A stretch of DNA of 64,000 nt from Phormidium tenue FACHB-886 (GCF_014764505.1 NZ_JACXWX010000003.1:1-64000); one strand, 5' to 3'. Positions 44,891 to 54,659 are shown, counted from the stretch's first letter. Notes: generated by a model not told the origin, from the letters alone. A program made the numbers and translations.

Positions 44891-44966
44891 AACTGGGTCA
44901 AAGAATCTGTTGGCAAGGGGCACAGTAATCTAGTCTTGACGCTGAACAGTCCCCGAATTTGTTTTC

Positions 44967-45004
44967 TGTGAACAGTTTGACCAAAAAATAATTTGTTGTT
45001 CACA
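44967..45004. promoter_or_regulatory. Inverted repeat between cphB and cphA
   Basis: TGTGAAC (44967-44973) and GTTCACA (44998-45004) are perfectly inverted with a 24-bp centre, 77 bp upstream of the cphA start. A related TGAACAG occurs at 44943. It might be a regulatory site, which would let cphA be expressed apart from cphB. Confidence 0.4.
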
Positions 45005-45136
45005 AGTGAAGTGGCAGGTCTAGGTCAAAGCTACATGAGAACAGGTATAAACACAGCGGCTCAAGGGGACTGATTTATAAAAGCCATGAAACGGGTTATT
45101 AAACTGCCCCCATTGTGGAAAAATTGGGATCTCCTG

Positions 45137-46066
45137 TTATCGGCTCTCGGGCATAATTTGTCGTTTTTGCAGATCGTAGCGATCCCCATGGCTTAAAATG
45201 TGGAGACGCAGGTTATGCAAACTTAGCGGCTCTGCTGAGCCGATCGCTCCACAGTTTGTATAAGAAGACTCGCCTGGATCAACGATCGTCACTGTGCCTT
45301 TGCCGATCACCTGAAACGTGCCATTGTTCTCAAACATGGCGCAGGTATCTTCATCGATGCCAATCGCCAGCTTATCCATATGGGAGGCGAGTGCACTCAG
45401 CAGCCGCGCCATCCGATTGCGGTTGTGAAAGTGCTGATCCACGACGACTTCAGGAATGATTCCCAGCCCGGTGGTCATATCAACTAGCGATCGATTCGGC
45501 GATTCGCCGCTGCCACCACCTGCGATCATCTGCTGCCCCATGATGGCAGCACCAGCACTGGTGCCTGCCAGCGTAATTTCGCCAAGCTGCGCCCGCGTCC
45601 GCACACATTCCATAATTGGTGTATCTGAGAGCAGCCCGCAGAGACGAAGCTGATCGCCGCCTGTTAGAAACACACCCGTGCAGTCTTCGACAAATGCCTG
45701 CCAGGTTGGATCAGCGCCATGCTCGCGATCTCGGATATCAATGACCTCGATTGCTTTTGCGCCCATCTCTTCAAAAATCGTGGTATAACGACCGCCCGTA
45801 GCAGCAGGCTCCCGTGAGGCAGAAGGGATAATGGCGATCTTGGCATCTGTGCCGCCAGAGCGCTGAAAAAATGTTTGGAGAATCAGCCGTCCATGAATTT
45901 TATCTTCGGCTCCGCCGATAACCATGACGGCTGTTTTGGTAGGCTGAGGCATCCTTTGCTGAAGGAATTTAGGGTCTAGTTGCAGCATCATATCGCTTCT
46001 GGGAACACTTCTAGGCACAAGATGAGTAATACGCTCCAGTAGCCGATTGAAGGAGATGCCTTGCAT
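45137..46066 (-). CDS. cphB: Cyanophycinase
   Basis: A serine peptidase (family S51) that cuts cyanophycin into beta-Asp-Arg dipeptides. The core starts with TKTAVMVIGGAEDK and includes the nucleophile elbow LAGTSAGAAIMGQQMI; GIDEDTCAMFENNG is also typical. It acts in the cytoplasm. The whole frame is 309 residues; a start at the adjacent Met pair (about 45985-45990) would give 283, nearer the usual 270-280. Neither start has a clear ribosome site. It is followed by cphA on the same strand after 246 bp. Confidence 0.95.
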   Translation of the reverse strand: MQGISFNRLLERITHLVPRSVPRSDMMLQLDPKFLQQRMPQPTKTAVMVIGGAEDKIHGRLILQTFFQRSGGTDAKIAIIPSASREPAATGGRYTTIFEEMGAKAIEVIDIRDREHGADPTWQAFVEDCTGVFLTGGDQLRLCGLLSDTPIMECVRTRAQLGEITLAGTSAGAAIMGQQMIAGGGSGESPNRSLVDMTTGLGIIPEVVVDQHFHNRNRMARLLSALASHMDKLAIGIDEDTCAMFENNGTFQVIGKGTVTIVDPGESSYTNCGAIGSAEPLSLHNLRLHILSHGDRYDLQKRQIMPESR

Positions 46067-46610
46067 ATCTTGTCCGTGCCTAACTGAATAAGCTTTCCGG
46101 GCTGTAATCTGTGGCTTCTAGGAACACTATTCTACTCTTCCCTCTCAACATTTTTAAGAGTAAATTCCTTTGAAGCAAAATTAGAGCTAGCTTCCTCCAC
46201 CCTTATCGGAGTTTAAGTTGAAGTAAAGCCTAGTGAACAAGTTCCAGACGCTCTAGAACTAGCAGCTCTAAAACTTAAGAAGAGCCATCAAGCCGCGAAA
46301 ACCTTAAAACTACTCCAAATTTGCTCAGTTTGCAATCCACAGCCTGCTTTGCACTCAGTATCTCACCTTTTGTTCAATCCGGGCTCACTGTTCAACTCTG
46401 CTTTTGCAACGCTGCTTCTACGAAGGTTGAGCCCTTCCGAAAACATTAGAAATTGCCAAGCAGTTATACTCCACACTGTTCCCAGCCTACTTGCTTCAAC
46501 TGCACCACATTGTGTCGGTTCTTACACGATCGCCAGAAAAAGGCTATCTGCTGAGAAGAGCGGACGCTCCACCCTTTAAAATCATCTTGGTACCTAAAAT
46601 TCATCGCGCT
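46067..46610. other. Divergent intergenic space upstream of cphB and ubiA
   Basis: No gene is recognised. It must contain the cphB promoter and the ubiA promoter. I saw no GTAN8TAC-type NtcA site when reading by eye, which is not an exhaustive search. Confidence 0.5.
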
Positions 46611-47486
46611 ATGCTGACCCAGCACCCCCCCTCCGAACCTATTTGGCTGACAATTGTTCGTTTATTACGCTGGGACAAGCCTGCCGGGCGGCTGATTCTA
46701 ATGCTGCCTGCACTGTGGGCAGTTGTGCTCGCTAGCAAAGGCAACCCGCCGCTGTCCCTAATCGGCATTATTGTGCTGGGAACGCTGGCAACGAGTGCCG
46801 CAGGCTGTGTGGTCAACGACCTCTGGGATCGCGATATTGATCCGCAGGTCAGCCGCACTCGTACCCGTCCGCTGGCATCCAAAGCGCTTTCGGTGAACAC
46901 GGGGATCGTAGTAGCGATCATCTCTTTTGCTTGCGCTTGGGGTCTGGCGGCTTATCTAAATTTCTTCAGCTTTTGCTTGTGTGTTGCGGCGATCCCGTTT
47001 ATTGTCTTGTACCCGCTGGCTAAGCGCGTGTTTCCAGTTCCGCAGCTGGTGCTGTCGCTTGCTTGGGGCTTTGGCGTTTTGATTAGCTGGAGCGCTGTCA
47101 CGGGCAATTTAGAGTTGCCCACCGGGCTGCTTTGGGGGGCAACGGTTCTCTGGACGCTGGGCTTTGACACGGTCTACGCAATGGCAGACCGAGAAGATGA
47201 CGAGCGAATTGGCGTTCAGTCTAGCGCTCGCTTTTTTGGACGCTATGCGGCAGATGCGGTCGGTATTTTCTTTGCGGGTGCTGCAGCGCTGATAGCAGCG
47301 ATCGGCGGGGTGCTATCGCTCAAGGTTTGGTTTTGGCTGGCGTTGGCAGGGGCGATCGGCGGTTGGACTTGGCACTATTTACAGCTGCGTTCCCCGGCTC
47401 CTGAGCCAAGCATCTATGGTCAGGTGTTTGGGCAAAATGTCTGGATTGGTTTTCTGCTGCTGGCAGGGATGGTTTTGGGTAGTTAG
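46611..47486 (+). CDS. 4-hydroxybenzoate polyprenyltransferase (UbiA family)
   Basis: A 291-residue membrane prenyltransferase. The start at MLTQHPPSEPIWLTIVRLLR (46611) suits the family; longer frames add unlikely residues. The first Asp-rich motif is NDLWDRDIDPQVSRTRTRPL, and the second is DTVYAMADREDDERIGVQS; both bind Mg-diphosphate. About eight helices are visible. In cyanobacteria this enzyme attaches the solanesyl tail to 4-hydroxybenzoate for plastoquinone synthesis, which is the likely job here. No other quinone gene is adjacent. Confidence 0.92.
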   Translation: MLTQHPPSEPIWLTIVRLLRWDKPAGRLILMLPALWAVVLASKGNPPLSLIGIIVLGTLATSAAGCVVNDLWDRDIDPQVSRTRTRPLASKALSVNTGIVVAIISFACAWGLAAYLNFFSFCLCVAAIPFIVLYPLAKRVFPVPQLVLSLAWGFGVLISWSAVTGNLELPTGLLWGATVLWTLGFDTVYAMADREDDERIGVQSSARFFGRYAADAVGIFFAGAAALIAAIGGVLSLKVWFWLALAGAIGGWTWHYLQLRSPAPEPSIYGQVFGQNVWIGFLLLAGMVLGS

Positions 47487-47759
47487 ATGTTAGGCAATCC
47501 AGGCGTGAAAAAAGGAGGGAACCGAGCTACTCTTCGCCTTTTCAGAGGAGCTTAGACCATTAACGGTGGAAGAACGTTGCTTCTAACAGCTGCTTTGGCG
47601 AGCGCAGCCCTACTTTGGGTACAACTACTCTCTTTCCGATTGTGGAGGTCTCTTGTCCTGGGTCACGGATTATGATTACAGCAGAGTTACGTAATCATAC
47701 GAGCTACGTGACTTCTCTCCAAGCAGTCAAGCGCCGGATTGGAGGCGGAGGATCGCGCC

Positions 47760-48419
47760 ATGCAGATACGGTTCCGCGATCGCCAAGATGCAGGACAACA
47801 GTTGGCAGCTAAGCTCAGCCAATATGCCAATCGCTTAGATGTACTGGTGTTAGCACTGCCGCGTGGCGGTGTGCCTGTGGCATATGAGATTGCCCAAGAG
47901 CTCAAGGTGCCTCTAGATATTTGTCTGGTTCGTAAGTTAGGTGTGCCCGGACAAGAAGAGCTAGCGATGGGTGCGATCGCTACGGGCGATATTCTGGTGC
48001 TGAATCAGGAAGTGCTGCAATCAATGGATATTTCCCGATCGAGCTTAGTGGAAGTAGCAGCAGCAGAAAAGCTAGAGCTAGAACGACGCCAGAAAACCTA
48101 TCGGGGCGATCGGCTCGCCCCAGAGGTGAGCAACCATACGGTGATTCTGGTGGACGATGGCATTGCAACCGGCTCAACGCTGCGGGCTGCCATTGCTGTT
48201 CTGCAGCAGCAGAATCCTCGCGAGATTATTGTTGCTGTGCCGGTTGCACCGCCCTCCAGCTACGAAGCGCTAAAAACAGAGGTAAGTGAAGTAGTTTCTC
48301 TGTTGACTCCTACTCACCTCAATTCGATCGGGCAGTGGTATCGAGATTTTTCGCAGACCAGCGATGAAGAAGTTTGCCGATTGCTAGAGCAAGCCGCTAA
48401 ATCACTTAAGCCGTTATAG
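47760..48419 (+). CDS. Phosphoribosyltransferase-domain protein
   Basis: A 219-residue protein with the PRTase fold. The PRPP-binding motif is VILVDDGIATGSTLRAAI. Start and later parts (VLALPRGGVPVAYEIAQELKVPLDICLVRKLGVPG) match the COG1926-like group, whose substrate is not known; members are often annotated as phosphoribosyltransferases because of the motif. The ATG at 47760 has GGAGG/GGAG upstream. The 3' end overlaps the convergent BioD/DRTGG gene by 14 bp. Confidence 0.85.
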   Translation: MQIRFRDRQDAGQQLAAKLSQYANRLDVLVLALPRGGVPVAYEIAQELKVPLDICLVRKLGVPGQEELAMGAIATGDILVLNQEVLQSMDISRSSLVEVAAAEKLELERRQKTYRGDRLAPEVSNHTVILVDDGIATGSTLRAAIAVLQQQNPREIIVAVPVAPPSSYEALKTEVSEVVSLLTPTHLNSIGQWYRDFSQTSDEEVCRLLEQAAKSLKPL

Positions 48420-49500
48420 CAGTTTCCAACTCTAGCTTTGCCAGCAGCCGATCGACATCAAAATACTTCGCCATCATCTGACAAACGGCTTGCACTTTAA
48501 TGGGTTCGTGGAGCCGCACCTGCCCAAAGGCACGATCGACAATTTCAACGGTCGTCAGGGTATCTAGATCAACCGAGAGAATGGGGATCTCCAAATCTTC
48601 AGCCCGACTAAGGATGGTCCTGGAAGGCCGAATGTGTCCCGTGAGAATCAGACATTGGGTAGAGGTTTCTAGTGCCGCAAGCTGAATATCTGTGCGATCG
48701 CCGCCGGTAATTACCGCCATATTGCGGGCTTTCCGAAAATAGCCCAGCGCCGAGTTGACATTCATTGCGCCGATCTTCAAGCTTTCTACCATCAGATCTA
48801 GCCGATCGGGACGGCAAAGCACCTCTGCACGCAGCTGATGTACCAGTTCTGCAACGCTGACGCTCCGCAGCAAGTCATTTCGCGGCAGCAGCGCCAGCAC
48901 CTCGATGCCCTGCCCTTCCAGAAAAGGTTTGATCTGGCTGGTCAGTAGATCAAGGCGATCGCGCGGAATGTCATTAATCAATACACCAATTAGGCGATTG
49001 CCCAACTTTTGCTTAGCGGCAAGCAGTTCCTCAACGACCAACTCAGAATGGAAGCGAGACACCAGCACAACAGAGGCATCTAGCGTCTGCGCGATTTGCG
49101 GTGTCGACAAATCAAACAGCCTACCTTCTTCCAAGGTTCCGGCTCCTTCTAGCAGCACCAAGTCTCCCCAACCTGTCTGCAGGTACTCTTGGAGGTGCTG
49201 CGTGTAATTTGTTGGGTCGGCTCCAGTCAGGCGCCTGGTAATCGTCGGCTGGCTGAGCGGCAGCAGCATCGGCAGAATCCGCGTTTGGGGCAATTCCAGC
49301 GTTTGTGCGATGAACTGGATATCTTCTTCAACGGGAGTTGCTGGAGGCTGAGCCTGACTGAGGCAAGTGCCGATTGGCTTGCCATAGGCAATATCTAGCC
49401 CTTTTTCCTTGAGCCGATGAGCTATTCCCAAAACAATTGCAGATTTACCGCTATAGGCTTCGGGCGACCCAACGATTAGATATTTGGCAGATTTTGGCAC
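48406..49500 (-). CDS. BioD-like AAA_26 plus DRTGG-domain protein
   Basis: A 364-residue two-domain protein. The N-terminal P-loop domain (LIVGSPEAYSGKSAIVLG) is of the dethiobiotin-synthetase/AAA_26 type with the acidic LVLLEGAGTLEEGRLFDLS and LIGVLINDIPRD. The C-terminal DRTGG domain starts after residue 215 (VESLKIGAMNVNSALGYFRKARNMAVITGGDRTDIQLAAL), where GGDRTDI is the domain hallmark. The same pair of domains forms the regulatory N-terminus of bacterial phosphotransacetylase, but the catalytic PTA domain is absent, so it may be a free-standing regulator. It overlaps the preceding gene tail to tail. Confidence 0.85.
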   Translation of the reverse strand: MPKSAKYLIVGSPEAYSGKSAIVLGIAHRLKEKGLDIAYGKPIGTCLSQAQPPATPVEEDIQFIAQTLELPQTRILPMLLPLSQPTITRRLTGADPTNYTQHLQEYLQTGWGDLVLLEGAGTLEEGRLFDLSTPQIAQTLDASVVLVSRFHSELVVEELLAAKQKLGNRLIGVLINDIPRDRLDLLTSQIKPFLEGQGIEVLALLPRNDLLRSVSVAELVHQLRAEVLCRPDRLDLMVESLKIGAMNVNSALGYFRKARNMAVITGGDRTDIQLAALETSTQCLILTGHIRPSRTILSRAEDLEIPILSVDLDTLTTVEIVDRAFGQVRLHEPIKVQAVCQMMAKYFDVDRLLAKLELETAITA

Positions 49501-49668
49501 GTCCCCACTCCTAGATCAAACTCGCTGAATCAATCCTGACAACCAAACACTTTAGCAAAGTAGATTGAATACTTCAGTAAAGTGTAGGGGGTTTAACTCA
49601 GTTTAAGCAGGTGTCCTCAACAAATTGCCAGTTTATTGAGGAGACGTCTAGCAAGACTGCCGAAACGA

Positions 49669-50358
49669 CTAGAGCCGCTGCAGTAGGTTCAAGCCGTGTG
49701 TGTCGGTGCCGCAGGTATTGAGCAGCTGTTGAGCAGAGCCCAACGCTTTAACAACCTCAGTTTGTTTGGGGCTGGGCGACCAAGGGGAGGGATTGTGATA
49801 GGCGTAGAAAGTCTCGATGCCATCCACACCGCTCTGCGCTGCTGCTGGAATTAGCTCAGCGGGCGATCGACGATATCGCGCTGGATGTGCCAGCACCGCT
49901 ACACCGCCTGCTGCATGGAGAGCGGCAATCACGCTAGATGCCTCATAGTCCTGCCCAGTTGTAATGCAGCTCTGAAGATAAGGCTGCAGAGCAGAGTGTG
50001 ACGGGTCAAACGCGTAGCCCAAAATATGCACTTCGTCTTCAAGCAGGGCAGCACTTATTTCTACGCCTGTCCAGAGCCGAGGCAACGTTGGGGCTATCGG
50101 CTGCTGCGACAGCCACTGCTGTGCCCGCCGATAGCCCTTGACGCTGTGATGATCAGTGATTGCCAGCCCTCGCAGCCCGATTGCCACCGCTTGTTCCATC
50201 AGCTGCTCTGGCTGAAGCCTGCCGTCAGAGCAGACGGTATGCATGTGGAAGTTAAAAGACCTAGGACAACTTGCAGCAGTAATTGTTTCAAATACCGATC
50301 GCAGCGCAGCAGCATCCTGGGCAGATCTTTCGGCATCCTGAGCCAGATTGGCAGCCAT
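49669..50358 (-). CDS. PHP-domain metal-dependent phosphoesterase
   Basis: A 229-residue protein with PHP motifs: FNFHMHTVCSDGRLQPEQL (motif I), GLAITDHHSVKGYRRA (II), and VLAHPARYRRSP (III), all carrying metal ligands. Members hydrolyse phosphate esters, for instance 3',5' nucleotide bisphosphates or histidinol phosphate; those related to YciV/RNase AM act on RNA ends. The precise substrate is unknown. It ends before a 170-bp space and follows ispF by 81 bp on the same strand. Confidence 0.88.
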   Translation of the reverse strand: MAANLAQDAERSAQDAAALRSVFETITAASCPRSFNFHMHTVCSDGRLQPEQLMEQAVAIGLRGLAITDHHSVKGYRRAQQWLSQQPIAPTLPRLWTGVEISAALLEDEVHILGYAFDPSHSALQPYLQSCITTGQDYEASSVIAALHAAGGVAVLAHPARYRRSPAELIPAAAQSGVDGIETFYAYHNPSPWSPSPKQTEVVKALGSAQQLLNTCGTDTHGLNLLQRL

Positions 50359-50439
50359 AGTTCCCTTAACGGTTATTTACATTGCTGCTACCACTATAGC
50401 TTGGGGTTGATTGGGGGTGATGTAGAACGAGGCCCGCCC

Positions 50440-50925
50440 CTAAGGGTTGCCCGCCACCAGCAGCGCCACTGCATAGGCAGCAATGCCCTCTTCCTGACCG
50501 ATTGCATCAAGCTTTTCGTTAGTAGTGGCTTTGATGCCGATCTGATTGGGGGCAATTTGGAGAACGCTGGAGAGACGATCGCGCATGGCGGCAATGTGCG
50601 GTTTGATTTTAGGGCGTTCCGCTACGATCACGGTGTCTAGGTTGCCGATCTGCCAGCCCTGCTCTTGAATCAGCTGATTGACCTGGGCTAGTAATTTGAG
50701 GCTGTCAGCATCCTTCCATTGCGGATCACTAGGCGGGAAGTAGTGCCCAATATCGCCTAGACTCAGTGCGCCTAACATAGCATCCATGATCGCGTGGGTG
50801 AGCGCATCAGCATCGCTGTGCCCTAACAAACCAAGATCATGAGGGATGTGAACACCCCCCAGAATCAGGGGACGACCGCCGACTAAGCGGTGAATATCAT
50901 AACCATTGCCAATCCGAATATTCAT
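50440..50925 (-). CDS. ispF: 2-C-methyl-D-erythritol 2,4-cyclodiphosphate synthase
   Basis: A 161-residue enzyme of the MEP pathway for isoprenoid precursors, releasing CMP and forming the cyclic diphosphate. The start is [14 protein letters not shown] (50925), which gives the standard length; the frame runs on to 51120 with no family similarity. GYDIHRL and [25 protein letters not shown] carry the zinc ligands and the substrate site, and [25 protein letters not shown] is the conserved C-terminus. It works as a homotrimer in the cytoplasm. Confidence 0.97.
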   Translation of the reverse strand: MNIRIGNGYDIHRLVGGRPLILGGVHIPHDLGLLGHSDADALTHAIMDAMLGALSLGDIGHYFPPSDPQWKDADSLKLLAQVNQLIQEQGWQIGNLDTVIVAERPKIKPHIAAMRDRLSSVLQIAPNQIGIKATTNEKLDAIGQEEGIAAYAVALLVAGNP

Positions 50926-51043
50926 TTCTTGTCCGGCTAAACTGCTAATTTTGTCTAGGCAACTGCTTGGGTAACGCTGCCGCTTCCTAAACAAAAATAC
51001 AGTATTCCAAAAAATCCATCCTTCCCTTACTGCCTCTGTGTTC

Positions 51044-51943
51044 TTACTGCCTTTGTGCCCTCTGCAGTGCCGTTTCACTATTTTGCCGATACTGCTGTAC
51101 CCGGTTTTGGGCAGTGGCATAGCGCGAATCGGTTGACGGAATTTGGCTCATTAGATCTGAAGCGCGCTGCCAGCGCGTTGCCACCTCTAGCCAATCTGCA
51201 GAGGTTTGGGCTGATTGGCCAGCAGTCACAGTTTCTTCGGCAAGCCGCACTGCTTCCGCAAAAGGATCGACTTTTGCAGGGGCGGCAGTTGACGGAGGGC
51301 TAGGGGCGACTGGAGCGGCACTGGGAGCTTCTCCGGAAGCTGTTTGGGATGGAGCCGTTTGTGACGAGGCTGCTTCTGACAGCCTGGAGCTAAGCCAGTT
51401 GTAAGTCGCCCAGCCCAGCAGCAGCAAAAACAAGCTCAAACTTGCGCCGCCTACCAAGCCCCGCCAAAACAGTTTCTTTTCTCTGGCTAATCGTTTGGGT
51501 GTGGGTTTCGGCAGGTCAGACCGCGCCGGGTCAAACTGGCGATCTTTGGCATCTTGCGTTAGCCGCTGCATGAGGGTGGGCTGCCGCAGGGTAATTTCTT
51601 CAGACCACAGCAGTTGATTATCTGGATCACGACTAATTTCTTCTAGCCATAGCAATTGCTGCTCTCGAACTACGCGGCAGTTGATATTAACTCGGCGAAT
51701 ATTACGAGGCCGCAGGGATTCCAAAATTTGTCGCACCTGAGGAACCACAGCCGACTGCTCTAATTGGTCTGGTTTTAATCCTTCACAGAGCAATTGCAAA
51801 ACGCCTTGAGCAAATATTGCTCTTGTGCGAATTCCAGAGCTAGCCAGCTTTTCATTTAAGACTTGAATAATTGCAGAAACACTACCCTGGCGGGCTTGTC
51901 TTGCAATATCGTCTATTGGATCTACCATGGTTCCGTTTAGCAT
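51044..51943 (-). CDS. Single-span membrane protein of unknown function
   Basis: A 299-residue protein with no recognised domain. Residues 1-120 are soluble and mixed alpha/beta ([24 protein letters not shown]). A basic stretch ([14 protein letters not shown]) leads into one membrane helix ([21 protein letters not shown]). After a Ser/Ala/Pro-rich linker the last 75 residues ([42 protein letters not shown]) form a helical segment seen in other cyanobacterial membrane proteins. The start may be the Met at 51943 or 51928; neither has a clear ribosome site. It lies upstream of ispF on the same strand. Confidence 0.65.
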   Translation of the reverse strand: MLNGTMVDPIDDIARQARQGSVSAIIQVLNEKLASSGIRTRAIFAQGVLQLLCEGLKPDQLEQSAVVPQVRQILESLRPRNIRRVNINCRVVREQQLLWLEEISRDPDNQLLWSEEITLRQPTLMQRLTQDAKDRQFDPARSDLPKPTPKRLAREKKLFWRGLVGGASLSLFLLLLGWATYNWLSSRLSEAASSQTAPSQTASGEAPSAAPVAPSPPSTAAPAKVDPFAEAVRLAEETVTAGQSAQTSADWLEVATRWQRASDLMSQIPSTDSRYATAQNRVQQYRQNSETALQRAQRQ

Positions 51944-52113
51944 TGGGTTAAGTTCAACCCCTAAAATTTTGAGAATACTAGTTAAAAATCAACGCCCATA
52001 TTTTAGCTATAACTTGTCTACTAAACCTAAAGATACATTAAATTTATAACTTGATAATTAAAGATATACAGCGCTTCCTAATCTTGTTGGGTGCAAGTTA
52101 GGTGCGAATTTGT

Positions 52114-52146
52114 TGTTGGGTACGGTGCGGAGTGCGGCACCCAACA
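52114..52146. repeat. Imperfect hairpin, cyanobacterial-repeat-like
   Basis: TGTTGGGT (52114-52121) is inverted as ACCCAACA (52139-52146) around a GC-rich centre. A partial direct copy (TTGTTGGGTGC) lies just upstream at 52084. It lies 71 bp after the histidine-phosphatase stop and could be a dispersed repeat or weak terminator. Confidence 0.5.
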
Positions 52147-52216
52147 GACTCCAGCCAACCATAAACTCCAGATAGAGCAGCAATCTGATGAGATGCAGTT
52201 TGCTTAGTGAGCTTCC

Positions 52217-52978
52217 CTATTCTTCTTGAATTTTGACGATGTGTTGGTAGTCGTTAAAGCGGCGAATCTGCCAGAGATCTGTGTTGAAACGATTTTGATC
52301 AGTTTGCTGCCAGCGCGATCGATCGATCCAGAATTCAAATAGCGCGGTGTTGCGGGCGTGCATCCGCCAGGAGCGATCGCAGCCCAGCAGGGTAGAAATG
52401 AGATGCTGCAAGATCCAGCTATGGCTAATGATCCAAATTTGTTCGCCGTTGGTATGCCGCTTTAACAATGTTTGGATAAAGCGCTGGGCACGATCGCGAG
52501 CATCTTGCAGGGATTCAGCTCCGGGAATGGCAATCCAGTCGGGCGTGCTTTCTAACGCTTTGCAGAGATCAGGATAGCGCCCCATTGCTTCTGCCCAGGT
52601 CAGCCCCTCAAAAATGCCGTTTTGGTGTTCGCGCAGTTCATCGGCATAGTGAATGGGGATTCTTTGAGGATGGTCGGTGGTGCTGAGGACACCCAGTGGT
52701 TCATCTACTTCACCGTCGATTAGATCGCTGACGACTGCCGGCAGCGGTTCTGCCAGAAAGGGAGCCAGCAGGATTTCGGCAGTCTGCACGGTGCGTTTGA
52801 GAGGGCTACTGTAAACGCAGGACGGATGCCAAGCCTCTGCTAAAAGGCGCTGCGCTAGCTTCTCTGCTTGGCGCTTGCCCAGCTCCGAGAGTTCAAATTC
52901 GCCGTTGCCCTGCATTCGTTTTTGCTGATTGCCGATCGACTGGGCATGGCGAATAAACAGCAGTTTTAGGGGAGTCAT
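52217..52978 (-). CDS. Histidine phosphatase superfamily protein
   Basis: A 253-residue protein (ATG at 52978) of the phosphoglycerate mutase/histidine phosphatase group. The catalytic motif RHAQS lies near the start (LLFIRHAQSIGNQQ), the second conserved part is VYSSPLKRTVQTAEILL, and the second catalytic His is in WIISHSWILQHLISTLLG. The substrate may be a phospho-sugar or another small ester; it is not a glycolytic mutase by eye. An N-terminal extension to 53146 is not plausible. It transcribes away from the outer-membrane-type gene. Confidence 0.88.
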   Translation of the reverse strand: MTPLKLLFIRHAQSIGNQQKRMQGNGEFELSELGKRQAEKLAQRLLAEAWHPSCVYSSPLKRTVQTAEILLAPFLAEPLPAVVSDLIDGEVDEPLGVLSTTDHPQRIPIHYADELREHQNGIFEGLTWAEAMGRYPDLCKALESTPDWIAIPGAESLQDARDRAQRFIQTLLKRHTNGEQIWIISHSWILQHLISTLLGCDRSWRMHARNTALFEFWIDRSRWQQTDQNRFNTDLWQIRRFNDYQHIVKIQEE

Positions 52979-53312
52979 AAACGTGGTGTGGACAGGAGCA
53001 GCTTTAGAGTTACCTCGAACCAAACTTAAAGAGTGTGAGGAAAACGATAGATCAACGTTGCAGCGTTGAGGCTGTTGATTATAAGCAAAATTTTGAAGAA
53101 GAGCGAGTTCTGCAGCGGCAATGCCAGCAAAACCGTCATAATTCACGAAATTTAATGGGATATCTAACCCCAGATGGAAGCTGGTGAAATGAAATCCCCG
53201 CTAGGGTTTATGCAATAGGAGTTATGACTCTCGTAACCTTTGGCTTTTTCCAAGAACGGCGAAGCCTTGGGTTTTTCCTCATCAATTAAGATTTTGTAGG
53301 AGTGGGTGTGGT
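52979..53312. other. Divergent promoter space
   Basis: A 334-bp gap between divergent genes. It contains a CCAAG.../...CTTGG imperfect hairpin with a following GTTTTTCC near 53250, plus promoters for both genes. AGGAG stands 14 bp before the next ATG (53313). No coding sequence recognised. Confidence 0.5.
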
Positions 53313-54659
53313 ATGAGTAGCAAAAATTTTCGGCATGTTATCTTCTCGTTAAGTATTGCCGCTGTAGCGATCGGCTTGAGTGAATTACCTGTTAAAGCCG
53401 AGGCTGAAAGCCCTCTCTCAAACAGTTCAACAGCTTTAGGGGCTGAACCGATCGAGCGTTCGGCTGCTCCTTTAAGCGTAGAGACAGGCGAAGTGGCGGG
53501 AGCAGTCTTTTTACCAGAATTAGCCCAAGCTGCTCCTCAGCAGGCAGAAGGGGAATTTTCATTAGCTCAAAGTATAACCCAGACGCCCACGGAACCCCGC
53601 CCCTCTACTCCCTACGAAACTAACCCTGATACAAACCCGGCTGCAACTTCACCGCGTCCTGCTGCGCCCGCTACACCCGGAGCAAGTATGCCTGACACCA
53701 CCACACCGGGCACCACTTCCCCAGGAACGCTTTCCCAGGACACGACAACTCCCCGTCCGCCGCGTCCTACCAATTCCCCAGGTGAAGACAATCCTGAAAC
53801 CAATCCCAGCGCCACCCCTGATCCCGATACCACGACACCGGGCAATAGCAGACCGGGTACTACTTCCCCAGGTACTACTTCCCCAGGGACCACCACGCCT
53901 GGCACCAGCAGACCGGGCACTACTTCCCCAGGTACCACTTCCCCAGGAACATTTCCTCAGGACACGACAACTCCCCGTCCGCCGCGTCCTACCAATTCCC
54001 CGGGTGAAGACAATCCTGAAACCAATCCCAGCGTCACCCCTGATTCGGATACCACGACGCCTGGCAACAGCAGACCGGGCACAACTACACCCGGCAACAC
54101 GACACCCAACAATACTACGCCTGATACAGATACCACGCCCGACGATACCACGACACCCGACGAACCTGGAGTCGATCGCACCCCACCTGGAACTTTCACA
54201 CCAGATACAAGCGACGTTTCTCCGGGAAGAGCAACGCGATCGGGTTCTAGCTACATCGGCGTGGGCGGCAGTATTGGCTTAGGCGATGGCGACACTGCAC
54301 TGGGCGAAAGCAGCTTCAGCGTGTTCAGTAAAGTGGGATTGACTAGCAACATTTCTGCTAGACCTGCTGTTCTAATCTCAGACGATCCAACCATTTTGCT
54401 GCCGCTAACCCTTGACTTTACGCCCTTTATAACAGGGGCAACAGAGGATTTGACATCAGAGATCGGTCGTCGGGTTTCGCCTTATCTGGGCGCAGGTGTC
54501 GCCATCTCCACCGGAGACGATAGCACCGTTGATTTTCTAGCAACGGCAGGCTTAGATGTGGCACTCACCTCTGAATTTACGGCAACGGCTGCAGTCAATG
54601 CGACATTATTTGATAATCCAGCCGTTGGGCTACTGCTGGGGGTTGGCTTTAACTTCTAA
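53313..54659 (+). CDS. Thr/Pro-repeat protein with outer-membrane barrel domain
   Basis: A 448-residue exported protein. The signal peptide is at about 8-27 (VIFSLSIAAVAIGLSELPV). Residues 90-300 are low complexity, built from TTPG and TSPG pentads/tetrads with two near-identical 74-residue blocks (DNA 222 bp apart, e.g. at 53739 and 53961). The last 140 residues (SSYIGVGGSIGLGDGDTAL ... LLLGVGFNF) alternate hydrophobic and polar and end in Phe, as expected for an eight-stranded beta barrel. It is probably a surface or outer-membrane protein with a flexible stalk; its role is unknown. Confidence 0.75.
   Translation: MSSKNFRHVIFSLSIAAVAIGLSELPVKAEAESPLSNSSTALGAEPIERSAAPLSVETGEVAGAVFLPELAQAAPQQAEGEFSLAQSITQTPTEPRPSTPYETNPDTNPAATSPRPAAPATPGASMPDTTTPGTTSPGTLSQDTTTPRPPRPTNSPGEDNPETNPSATPDPDTTTPGNSRPGTTSPGTTSPGTTTPGTSRPGTTSPGTTSPGTFPQDTTTPRPPRPTNSPGEDNPETNPSVTPDSDTTTPGNSRPGTTTPGNTTPNNTTPDTDTTPDDTTTPDEPGVDRTPPGTFTPDTSDVSPGRATRSGSSYIGVGGSIGLGDGDTALGESSFSVFSKVGLTSNISARPAVLISDDPTILLPLTLDFTPFITGATEDLTSEIGRRVSPYLGAGVAISTGDDSTVDFLATAGLDVALTSEFTATAAVNATLFDNPAVGLLLGVGFNF
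53690..54130 (+). repeat. In-frame TPG/TSPG repeat array with 222-bp tandem unit
   Basis: Codons for TTPGT, TSPGT and SRPGT recur with few silent differences. A longer unit, starting with QDTTTPRPPRPTNSPGEDNP, is present twice exactly 222 bp apart (53739 and 53961), keeping frame. Copy number is likely to vary among strains. Confidence 0.85.

Noticed and set aside
45087-45200. 37-codon plus-strand ORF (ATG at 45087) overlapping the end of cphB
   Set aside because: It is mostly antisense to cphB and has no ribosome site.
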